Part shown: one piece after another, positions 1 through 10,770 of the stretch
Layout: every line of letters begins with the position of its first letter
Position numbering within the stretch: position 1 is the stretch's first letter
Origin: Eleginops maclovinus
Lineage: Eukaryota; Chordata; Actinopteri; Perciformes; Eleginopidae
Assembly: GCF_036324505.1 (NCBI RefSeq)
Contig: NC_086352.1
Coordinates: 8,944,501 to 9,008,500, forward strand
Length of the DNA stretch: 64,000 nt
Direction: 5' to 3'
The notes under the pieces: generated by a model
Told to the model about the DNA's origin: nothing
The model's database searches: none
What the model saw: only the letters and a program-made list of their open reading frames with translations
Program-made: the position numbers and the translations under genes

Positions 1-2033
1 GACAAATTTAAATGTCCAATGAAAATAAGCACAATTTGAAGATGATAAACGTCCTGAGTAGACGAGTCAGCAGGAGACCCTCTAACGATACATAACTCTT
101 CTTTTTAAGGGGTGCCTACATAGCCTACTTTGCAATTAAATCTATATCCACATGCCTTCTTGATGATATCATTCTTCAAAGAGATTTCATTTCAATCGTT
201 TTAAGCCCAATACTAATAAATGAGAGATAATATTGGACTGGAATTTTCTCCCATATGTCAAAGACAATGAAATCACCAACATTGACACAGAGAAACACCA
301 CAAAGCACAAGCCCAATCCTACTGATGGTTACTGCCTGTTCCACCCTGCTGTGGCTCAATCACAGGACCACCCAGAGGTTTACCAGCAGCAGCCACACAC
401 ACACACACACACACACACAATAGATAGCCTGCAAGTAGAGCTATATTAACTCAAATGACAGGGAGGACTTTCAAATGAACCTCTTACTGAGGAATAAAAA
501 GGGTCTGAAAGCAGTCTGTTACTCTCCAGGGTCACAATCAAGGCCCCCACTGATGTGAAAACCTTGTAATAGAAATGAATGGAATGCCTTAGAGACCATT
601 TCAACTGACCTTGAATTATAAAGAGGAGCTGTCAAGTGTCTGAGAGTGAGAAGGCTAACACTTCAACAAGCACAACAACAAAAAAGAGACATCGACCAAA
701 TAACCACACAGGTTTCCTTCACAATATTTCCTGTACAGCAGGGAGGGGACTGCTGCCTCAAAATGAAATCAAACACTTCAGTCTGATTTCAAAAAATCTG
801 TTTCCTTTGCGAAATATCTAAAAATCAACCCTGTGGCAAAGAAGTAAAAACCATGTTGGTAAGACACACATCCTGCTCAGTCTGAATGACTAAATCAATA
901 TAAAGATTGGTCAGAATTTATAGAAAAACAGCCTCAAATGTTGATAATATACATTTAAATACACAGGTTAACTTCAAACAGTTTCCAGTGGGATCTGCCC
1001 TGAGCAACAGTACAGGGTTTAGTGCTCTCAACAGGCTGGATATTTGACGCAAGCCTGCTTTAAAAACTGGCTCTTGGTACATCAACGCACATTAGTTAAT
1101 GCCAAAGCGTTTGGCAGGGAGATCTGTAACAACTGCTATGTGCTTTTGGTTGAATTAAAAGAATACAAACGAACAGAAAATGAAACGGTTAAGCCTTTTT
1201 TGAGACAGTGTTAGAATAAAATCATGGCCTATGAATCTTTATATCAAAACATGTAAAAAAGGTATTTAAATTGTCTTTACGATTGTGTTCTTTTGCATTC
1301 TTTGGCTTCAGGAAGCAATTAAATGATTGCTTTTCTATAAATAGTGCCGTATACAAGAAGGAGACAGCTTAGGTGTGAGTGGGAAGCTGCTCCTTATTCA
1401 GGTTTAATCATGTTCATACCAGAAGTCAAACAAACTTAGAAATCCATGTTTCTGTTTATTTTCCTGAACTGTCAAATACTAAAATCAGAAGATCCATTTT
1501 AATAGAAAACACAAGAAACATTCATGAAAACCCTTCCTCCACCATCTTGGTTTACAGTTGAGATGTATTTCCATCTGCTCGGTGCTTGCTGCCTCAATGT
1601 TTTTTACATTAGTGAGGAAGGTGATTTATTTGCCTCCCCAGCAGGATATAAAGAGGCCATCCTCCAGACATAATCTTGCATTTCTAATTAGACCACAGCT
1701 GCCCCTGATTTGACATTACAGCGTGATCCCGGATGATGGGCTACAAGCTAGCTCCCTTTTTCCTCAGAGCGATGGGCTCGGTGCTGTTGGAGGCTTGGCT
1801 CCCGTCCTCCTATTGTGCCAAATAACCTCCATCCCTTGTCCCCCCAGTGTTGTCCTGCCCTACTTGGCATGCCGCCACTGGGACTGTATGTGCGAGGGTT
1901 TGATTTTAATAGAATAAAGATAGGAGAGCACTATGCAGGCCAAGACTGCAATGTGCTGCATGAGCGAGTGCTTCTTCCTCAGAAACTCTGATTGTGGGTG
2001 ACAGAGTATCCTTCAAAAATGCTGTCTAGTGTG

Positions 2034-2036
<3 letters not shown>

Positions 2037-2095
<59 letters not shown>
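2037..2095. repeat. (TG)n microsatellite
   Basis: 59 bp of perfect TG repeat in the left chd9 intron. Shorter CA arrays lie nearby at 394-419 and 2322-2340. Confidence 0.95.
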
Positions 2096-2096
<1 letters not shown>

Positions 2097-4100
2097 TGCT
2101 TCTCATCCTGGAGGCTTATTGAGACAGTAGTGCTGGTCCTTGTCAGGAAATCCCTCTTCTTATGAATGGAAGGCTATAATCTCACAGCCACACAGATCAC
2201 AACTGGAAACAGTCGTAACACCACCTCCCTCTTTAAGACAAACACTGTATCAGCACCGTGCACACGGCAACACGGGGGATTTCTGCTTTATACAGCAAGC
2301 GCTTCAAAAACGGCCAGCGCAACACACACACACACACACAGACTCACTAGTATGTGTACATGACTTTCAACTCAAAGACAAGCAACGCGGACACATAAAC
2401 ATGTGTATATATCACACACAAACACACACGTGAACACGCACACATACTGCGAGGGATTAACTATGAAAACACTCAATTAAAAAAAACAGCTTCGGCTCTT
2501 CCTAATGAAATAGTGAGGGGAAAGAGATTAGACGGCTAGCAGGCGAGCCCTGAAATATGAACGGCTATACGCAGCTGCATATAAGCTAGACTTAAACCTC
2601 CATTTTCTATCATGTAATTGATCTCACAAGCACCATTTTGTTTGATATTTTGCTGCTACCCTGCTGCTTTGTAGTATCAGCATGTTTAGAGCATGCCCGC
2701 TCACATCGGATGCAAAGCATGCCGGAAAGACCACATTTATATTAGGGGGAGAAAAATGTAAAGGAGTAGGGGGAGGGAAGCAACAACAAAAAAGGGGATT
2801 GAGCGGCACGGAGCTTTCATCTGATGATTATATGAGCTTATTTTTCAGCAGGTAGGCTGCCTAGAAAAGCAAATTCCAGTCTGTAGAGAGCTGTGATCAG
2901 TGGAGCCTGGCCTGGGAAATAACCCCTGCATCACCTAAGGGCAGATTCTGTTGGTATATATAATACACAATGTTCTATAGAACTGTATTTCAGACCAAAC
3001 CTACCATTTACTATTTTCATTTGTGAGACAAAAATGACATTTACAGCAATATCTCTGCGCTTAATTACATTCTCATCTCACAAAACGCGTTAAAATGTAA
3101 AAACCCCCGGGGTCGATCGGTAAAAAGCTCAGGTATTGTACTATCCCTTCATCCACAAAGACACATGATGAGCTCCGGTCTCCATTTCAATGAAAAGAGG
3201 CCATTAAATGTTTAATAGGAGAGTCAAATGAGACATGGAAAATAAAATGGACTCTTATTTTGGAGATGGAATAGAAAGGAGCCGTCGGAAATGGTAATAG
3301 TATCACCTTTACTTCGGAGTCAGTCAACATGGGTGGTAGGAAAAACACACATACTCTAGTTTAACCTGTTTTGTACATGCATGTAATGGGATATTAAGCC
3401 TGAACATGCATTAGCTACTCCTGAACAAGGGCACAGGACAGACATCTGCATACTTTACTGAGCAGATGATATTGTATGGTTTCCCCAGGGTTAGTCCCCC
3501 TTTTGTCAGCGATGCGTTGATACATTTTGATACGTCTGAAAGCTTTTGGATCCTCAGTCTATGTTGAAGCTACGATAAAAAGCTTCAGCGCTGCAGATTA
3601 AAGTCAATTGATGAATGTGATCAACAAAATAATGCACATTGAAACACACAATTCCAATTCCACAGTAGCTGACTTTAATCTAATCTATTAGAACATTAGC
3701 TGGGACTTTGGTAATGCTAATTTGTTATGTGGTTATTTTCCTCAAACACCCCCAGATCAGGAGCCCTGCTTGATATATAGCAATGAAGAAGATCACTGAC
3801 AAATGCATAACATCTTTCTTTTTTTTCCCAATGTGTGTCATGTTGCTAGTCCACCTGTCACAGCGGCTGGTGCATCCATATTTGAATCAGCTGCTTCCAT
3901 TTATGTTTCTCATCAGTAAACAGATTTTCCATACGATGATGTGACCCCTAACTCGCCGAACCAGCAGAGCAGCTGGTAGAGTAAACTAGAAAAGTAATGC
4001 ATACTCCAAAAAATCGAAGTGAAGTGATGATTCAAGTAGAAAAGGGTGGTGGTATAGGAGGCGTAGTGGTCTCAGAGAAACAGATCCTAGAATTCAAAGA

Positions 4101-4621
4101 CAATAGAGTGGTGCAGTGATGACGTGTTTTTGTAGGCCGACCCAGAAGTTAGCATTGCAAGGGCTTACAAAAGGTCATGGGATTTGACTATTTTGGACAT
4201 AACATCTGTGGCCAACATGATACTTGCACATTGCATTCAGAAGGATCATCTGCACATAATAAGAGAACTTCAAAAAAGGTACCATAAATGTAATCACAGG
4301 GAGTAAAAAGCTAAAAACAAACTGCATCACAGTCATTACTTCACTCCACGTATGCTAAGCTAAAGGTGGCTAATGGTTGGTGTGATGATGTTTAAAAGTC
4401 TCATTTAGTCAGTTAACAACCGTTTTGGATATTCACCAGTGGGGTATGTACTGATGTTTTTAGAGCTAAATATGAACATCTCAAAAGTTTCCGTTAGCCA
4501 CACATCTTAATTCAAGCATCTAAGGAGAAACACATTCAAAAAGCGACTGACTTTTGAGACCATCGAGCCCAGAAGTGTTACAAATACTAACTAATTTTGG
4601 TATTCCTGCACCACTCTATTG
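4101..4621. mobile_element. MITE-like non-autonomous DNA transposon with 16-bp perfect terminal inverted repeats
   Basis: CAATAGAGTGGTGCAG at 4101-4116 is repeated as its exact reverse complement at 4606-4621. The element is 521 bp with no coding capacity. The interior resembles a dispersed repeat I recognise from other teleost genomes, with a start near GTAGGCCGACCCAGAAGTTAGC. A target-site duplication is not obvious on direct inspection. The superfamily is not assigned. Confidence 0.7.
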
Positions 4622-4683
4622 GGTTAATGGTTTTATCTCCTTGCTTCAAGAAGAGTCAGATGCCAGACACTGAACACCCACTG

Positions 4684-4687
<4 letters not shown>

Positions 4688-4719
<32 letters not shown>
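4688..4719. repeat. (AC)16 microsatellite
   Basis: 32 bp of perfect AC repeat just right of the MITE-like element. A further CA array lies at about 6585-6610. Confidence 0.95.
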
Positions 4720-7285
4720 ACAGAGCGGAGGCTGGAGTAATGACTTTAACGGAAGGTTAGGACCTCTGCAGCCATGAGGCATTAATATTTTATCGGGAGA
4801 TCCTGGGTGGTGCATGAATAGGAGCAGGACTCTCATTCAGTATGAATCTCTCATGTGTGCAGGCTGTCTCCATCAACCCACATCAGTAAAAAGAGAATCT
4901 GTATAGAGCTTCTATACAGGCGGGAAAACACACCAGGTCTCACTGGTTTTGGAGGGGTTAAGTCAACGTAAATCAGGTGCAAACCCAAATGAGCACTCCC
5001 AGGCATCAGCAGTGAAGTCAGCAGTCAAATGCTAACTCAGCTCAAGTTTAAGACTCATCACTACACCTCTCAATAAGGTTAAGTTATATCTCCAGAGGTC
5101 AAAAATGTGGAAAATTGCAGCACACTCACAGCCTAGATGCATGTAAACAGGCTCAATATTTTTGGAGAATAAGAAAGTATTGTGTGAGGTGTCCTAAAGA
5201 GTTATTTTCTTATCTATTACCATATTTGGATAAACAATTGACACTTTAATCTGCCTCATTTTTTTCATTTTTGGAATAAAGTTTGATTAAATAGCAGCAT
5301 AAAGAAGTCCAAAACGACGGAGTATAACCAGGTCATCAGGTGTGCATGCCAACAAGGTAGTATTTATGTTTTGTTCCCCATGTTCACATCACAGTGCTGT
5401 GACTGATTGTGCTTCTTATGATTCAACGCTTAGTCCAGTGTGAAACTGGACTTGTAGGAAACTGGATTTGTAGGATTTTATTATCAAATCGATTCTTAGC
5501 TGACAATCTATATTAGAAAAGGAAATGGAAAGTCCACTCCTGTAAGTACATGTTCATTGTTGATGCCTCAAGCTTGTAGAAAGCTCTTCAACTTATATCT
5601 ATTACGCAGTTTTATAATGAATCTTTACACCTCAGACACAATCTTCACACACTCCTACAAGCATTTTCTTCATATACAGACACAATTGCCACATTTGCAC
5701 CAAAGCTCCTTACATCCTAACTTGTTTTCTCAATTAAAAACAAAGAGAGCAGAACAAAGAGCGAAACGACCACCACCGCCACACATCCTGGAGACCGTGA
5801 AACGATTCTGCAGCACACATATGTAACCACTGATTTAAATAAATAGTGCAACGTGTTGTAAGATGTAAGATTTTACTATGCTTAAGGAAGTAGGACTCAT
5901 TCAAACACCAAACACAGAAAGCATTTCTCTGTTATCAGACCGAAACAAAGCCATCACACGAGCATTAAAGGTCACTGTGTGTAGAAAAGTGTATGTAAGA
6001 TTAAACCAGTGTCTCATGTGACCATACTGAAGAAGTGTAACATTCCTAAATATCTAAAACTCAGGGCTGCAATGAACACTTTAAAAAGGTTAACTGAGAC
6101 AAAGTGAGGCTGCATAATCAGGCTGTGTTGCAAGCATGCTTTTTTCCTGCATGTAGGGTAAGTATGGTTACAGTGAAGAATAGAAATGGGTTAAACAGCT
6201 CATTACCTGGAATCTTTATCAGTGACACATTTGAATGACAGTCTTAAAAAGGGCAGCTGACAAACAGTCCGCATTCAAACAAGTCTCGGGATGCTTTTGA
6301 TCAAAAACGCTGATGGTTTAATCAGCTTTGTCTCCACGTCTGCAGGGTGGTTAAATAGAGAGAAAAGGATCCGAGTGTGCAGAGTTAATCTACCAAAGTG
6401 TTTTGTCTCAGAGTTAAATTACCTTGATCAAACTGAGCTTTTATTCAATGATCAAAACTGAGCATGTTCAGTGATCTCCACCTGATCAGCAATCATCACG
6501 TTAACCAAACATAGGCGATGGAGGGACTGTATCATTATGACTGATTCCTCCATTATCTCAAACATCAGCACAACTTTCTCATTATCACACACACACACAC
6601 ACACACACACAGCTGAAATCCAACAACTGCACGTGTTCTCTACCTCCGCCAATCTCATCTAATTGTTAATCAACACCACCGCCAGCTTTTTGTTTGCCAC
6701 TTCCAAGTCTACGACACATCACGGTTGAATGAAAAGCACAGCAGCACATTGTGACACATTCCCCTTTTCCTGCAGCAGCTGATGTTTCAATAGCTGGGTG
6801 TGGCTTATAGCAGGAAAACAGGGGGATGGGGGGAGGTGGATCACCGTATCTATACATCAGCTTGTATTCCCAATACACACCCCAGCACTGTCTCACATGT
6901 AAATGCAGCCTTTGTTTGCTCCTCCCATGTCTACGCTGATGACTGAGGCTGGTTTATGGCGTGCTGTAAAATCTGTTGGACTTTGAGCTTCCATCCAGGC
7001 AACCAAAGGCAGAAAACGTACACTAGTTATACAATGTGCCAGCAAAAATGGAACAAAAACAAGTGGGTTAAATCAGCAATAAGAGAACAAGCAGCGGAGC
7101 AAGAGATATATCCAAACGTGTTGAAATGTAGACATTGCTTGATCCTCTGAAATCCACAATACTGTTCTAATTTTCTGACTAAGATTCTCACCTTGAACTC
7201 AATAGACTTCAGCTTGGTCTCCAGCAGGATCATTTTAACATCCCAAAAGGTTTACAGAACAGTATTAATAGCGGTGACTACATAC

Positions 7286-7692
7286 CCGATCTTGGCCTTC
7301 TGTTTGTTCTTGGACGAGGGTACGATGCGGGCCTTCCTACAGGCCTTCTCTTTAGCCCGCGCTTTGCCGTTTCCTTTGTGCTCGCGCTTGCGGTGCTTGT
7401 GCTGCGAGGACGAGCTGGGGAAGCTCTCAGGGCTCATAACTCTGGGAATGTTCTTCTCCCCGCGCTGCCGGGCCTTAGCGATAGCCTCCGATATTATCCT
7501 ATTGGCCTTCTCCTGCTTGTCCAGCGTACCCAACTCCATCTGAGTGTGCGTCCTCCGTGACGTCCTCTTCTCCGACGAGGAGCTGGATGAGGACGAAGAC
7601 GATGAGGAAGAGGAGGAGGACGACGAGCTGCTCTTCATTGGGGGACTGAGGACCCGTACCTGGCTGCTGGGACCATTAGCATTCTTTCGAGG
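7286..7692 (-). CDS. chd9: chd9 second coding exon (Ser run and basic region upstream of the chromodomains)
   Basis: The acceptor is CTCCTCAG| (AG at 7694-7693) and the donor is GG|GTATGT (7285-7284). The exon is 407 nt, entering in phase 0 and leaving in phase 2. It enters with PRKNANGPSSQVRVLSPP, then 20 consecutive Ser in mixed codons. Next comes the diagnostic KQEKANRIISEAIAKAR block, then RGEKNIPRVMSPESFP, and then a Lys/Arg-rich stretch ending NKQKAKIG. QVRVLS, QEKANRIISEAIAKA, NIPRVMSPE and KIG align closely with human CHD9 from memory, which fixes the gene identity. The exon joins in phase to 24240. It also joins in phase to an alternative first exon at 9733-9762. The next CHD9 exon was not found between 1 and 7285, so the gene continues past the left end of the window. 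Confidence 0.95.
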
Positions 7693-8316
7693 CTGAGGAG
7701 AGAGGAAGAAGAGAGGTCTTTAACCGTATGAACCACTTTAAAGCCATTAAGACAGACATGATGTCATCTATTTATAAAGCCCGATGCTATATGTGCTATA
7801 GCAGGACCAAGTGACACTGACACCTATAAAGTTGACACCTAACCTTTGAAGAAGAGTGACTGAAGCTGAAGTCACAAGGCAAGCTTTAGCCGATTCACTC
7901 ACAGAAAAATGTCAAACAAATCAGAGATTGCAGACAGAACTCACTTCCTAAAAGCAAATTAGACATGTTGTATTCAATCAGCTGCCACATGTACAGGTAA
8001 CCACCTTCTCATTATGCATTGCACATATAGAGGAAACACAAACAGGTCAGTTTTCTTTATGTTGCCCAATATCACACATTTACTCAATTTACTCAAGTAA
8101 TGATATCAGACTAAACCCTTAAGTTGTATTTTATGTCTGACGTGAATGCATGAGGTCACCACAGAGTCATACCGCTCAGTGAACAGGTGAGTAATACCAG
8201 TACAGCTTCACGGGAAACGCTGCATTTATCTGTCATTCAGAAAAACCCAACATCCTGGAGGCTGTGTGAAGCGCTCAGACAGCAGAGCTTGTTGCTGTCC
8301 CTGTCTCAGCTGCTGG

Positions 8317-8318
<2 letters not shown>

Positions 8319-8368
<50 letters not shown>

Positions 8369-8383
8369 AGAGGGGGGGGGGGG
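8319..8383. repeat. (GT)n microsatellite followed by a poly-G run
   Basis: GT repeat at 8319-8365, then G12 at 8372-8383. A similar GT-plus-G13 compound lies at 8839-8871, and an AC array at 9424-9443. Confidence 0.95.
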
Positions 8384-9589
8384 TTGGACCTGTCTCGCTC
8401 TACAAGATGCTCACTTCAACTCTCAGCGCCCCGTGTAATTCTACCAGCACACTTTCAGCTGTAAAAAGGCCATTCTTTTCCCTGAAGAATTCATTCGAAG
8501 GACACGGTGGGAACTCGCCACAAATTCAATTCTCTAAGAAGCTGTTCGAAAAGGCAGGGTAAACACTGGCTCCATGCAGCCGGTTACGATGAGTCTTTCA
8601 GTCATGAATTATCCAGCCTTCCTGATACATGATAATACCTGAATAATAGATGCTGTGACTGTAGTTATGCCTCCACCAGCGCTGCGTGGTGGGCCCAGCG
8701 GAGAGGGAACCCATAAATGGATGACCTAATCTAAAAATGTGTTGCCTACATGGCCCAGGCGCGGCCAGTTGCTCTTTTTTTTTTCCACACTGCTAGCTAG
8801 CCTAAATAAAGAGAATAAGCTTGAACCTTGCCAACAACGTGTGTGTGTGTGTGTGTGTGGGGGGGGGGGGGTGAGTTGAATAACTAGCAATTCATTTGGA
8901 AGGAAGGGGGGGAAACATACACACACACACACAACCTGCATTATGATGTTCACGTGTGCAACGCTGCTGAGGCTATTAGGGAGAAATGTATTGGATCATG
9001 CTGGAATGTTCTCATTCAAGTTAACGGTTAAAAAAGACGAGGGGGAGGGGTTGAAAGTAATGCTCAAGTGCAGAAGAACATGAGTACATGAAAGATTTTT
9101 TTTTTATGAAAACAGGCTTCAATCAGCAAGACGGAGAGAGAGAGGGGGAGAGAGAGAGGGAGTGAGAACAGATAAAATGCACCAACACTGGGAGCACTGC
9201 AGCTGTGTAATACATCTATAAATAACTGAAATTACAGTCTGCCAGCACTGCAGTGATTTCAATCTCTCCAACAGCACGTCGTCCCGTGAAAGCGCTGGGA
9301 ACCATTACAGTCCGTGGAGAAAATAAAGGTAGAGCAAGCTTTATTTGGGTCGGATAGCTTTCCCCTCCCACTCTCACTTCCACATGTAGTGCTGACTGAC
9401 AGCTCCAACTCATGGAGGGCAAACACACACACACACACACACATCAACACACTGTACATGAGCTACAGCCGGGTGGGAACGAGACGTAAGGAAAGAGTAG
9501 ACAGTGGGGGGGGGGGGAAACAAGAGTAAATCTGGTGTGCCTTGATAGAGCTCTACAGTGAAGAGAGTGAGGAGGGGAGGAAAATAAAG

Positions 9590-10770
9590 CAGCAATGAGT
9601 TCAAGATGGCGGCAATGCAGCATGAGCCAGTAGCAGAGGAGGTTGTTCAGTTCCTGCCGGCCCCTCCTCCTCCTCCTCCCTCCTCCTCCTCCCCCCCCTC
9701 TTCCCTCCTCCCTCTCAGAGCAGCTCACTTACCCTTCCTCTTGGCCTCTTCACTGTAGACATGGTGGGGTTTTTTTCTTCCTCTTTCCTCCCCCTCTCCA
9801 ACCGGCTAACAAAAGCCTTGCCCTTTCGCCGGGTTTTTTCCTCCCTCAGTTTGCTTGCTTGCTTTCCCCCCCTCACAAACACACACACTCTTTCCCTTTT
9901 TCAACAGTCGTTTTCTCTCACTCTTCCTTGAGCCGTGAGTCCCCCTCCCTCCCCTCCCTCTCACTCTCTCTCTCTGCTTGTTTTGCCTCCCCTCCTCCTC
10001 CCTCCCTCCCACGGTCAGCTCTTCTCCTCAAGCAGTCCGAGAGCGCCGGAGCCGTTCGTCTCCTCCTCCCCCAGCGGGCAGGGCTCAAGAGGAGCGCATG
10101 GGAGCTCTCTCTCTCGCTCTCTCCCTCACCCTCGTTTGTCTCTTCACAGGGTGATGAGGGAGCAGCGCTGTGGGCGGTAGAGGAGGTGCGTGGCAGTCCA
10201 GGAAGCTCTCATTTCTGCCGCTGCGTGCCGCCTCGCTGTCGTCCGGCTTCACCCGAGTCCCCCTCACTCTCTCTCTCGGTGTGTGTGTGTCAGAGTTACC
10301 GTCCCCTCTCCTCCCCTCTCATTGATTCCTCTTTCCGCCTGCCTTTCGTACGAGCTCTGAGCCCTCTCTCTCTGTATTTCTCTTGCTCTTTCCGCTTTGC
10401 CGTTTGCCTTTTTTTGCTCCTCTCCGCGTTGTCCTTCAGTGGCCAGGATAAGGTAGGTTACTCCTTTTGAATACACACACAAAAAGGCTGTTGGGTTTCG
10501 CTTGCTTGCTTAGTTTGCCCGGTTGTTTTCTCCTTCTTTTCCCCCCCACTTGTCCTTTCCTCGTTCCTCGCCCTGGCTGCCCTCCCCTCTCCCTGGCTGG
10601 GGCGTGTGTGGCGAGCTGAGCGGCGGAAAATGAAAGCACAAAGCAGCAAAATGCATCAGCATGAATATTAGAGATGTCGTTAAAACCCAGACTCGTTTTT
10701 CCCTCTCTCTCTCTCTCTCTCGCGCGCTCTCGCTCACTCACTTGCTGGCTCTCTCTCTCTCTCTTTGTAA
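9590..10770 (-). promoter_or_regulatory. CpG- and pyrimidine-rich segment, probable internal chd9 promoter and 5' UTR
   Basis: About 1.1 kb is strongly C/T-rich on the plus strand (G/A-rich on the minus strand), with many CpGs at 10020-10260 and 10730-10740. It contrasts with the AT-rich intron on both sides. It holds (CCT)n near 9662-9690 and several CT runs. A YY1-type motif AAGATGGCGGC sits at 9603-9613, a motif commonly found near transcription starts. The candidate alternative chd9 exon (9733-9762) is embedded in it. Long Leu/Pro/Ser or Arg/Glu frames across the segment are products of base composition, not recognisable proteins. The start site and the extent of any 5' UTR cannot be fixed from sequence, and several upstream ATGs exist on the minus strand. 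The plus strand also carries GATAAG|GTAGGT near 10450, so antisense or bidirectional transcription is possible. Confidence 0.5.
9733..9762 (-). CDS. chd9: candidate alternative first coding exon of chd9 creating an AT-hook
   Basis: On the minus strand CCCCACCATGT (ATG at 9762-9760) opens a ten-codon frame, MSTVKRPRGR. It is followed at once by the consensus donor AGG|GTAAGTGAG (GT at 9732-9731). The exon ends in phase 0, and the next minus-strand coding acceptor, 2.04 kb downstream at 7692, also enters in phase 0 with PRKNANG. The conceptual product begins MSTVKRPRGRPRKNANG, whose KRPRGRPRK is a canonical AT-hook minor-groove DNA-binding motif split exactly at the junction. Such an isoform would lack the 502-residue Gln-rich N-terminus. 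What is seen: Kozak site, donor, phase match and restored motif. What is inferred: that the exon is transcribed and spliced to 7692. No transcript evidence is available here. The surrounding DNA is CpG-rich and promoter-like. Confidence 0.7.

Larger units (their letters stand above)
1..7285 (-). other. chd9 intron, truncated by the window edge
   Basis: No coding exon of chd9 was found here. The stretch holds several CA/TG microsatellites and the MITE-like element at 4101-4621. Non-repetitive stretches with homeodomain-type AT motifs, for example 1560-1930 and 2440-2960, could be conserved non-coding sequence. No other gene is seen. Confidence 0.7.

Noticed and set aside
9643..10470. 275-codon plus-strand open frame rich in Leu, Pro and Ser
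   Set aside because: It comes from the C/T-rich base composition. It shows no domain, and the minus strand holds the better-supported exon and donor.
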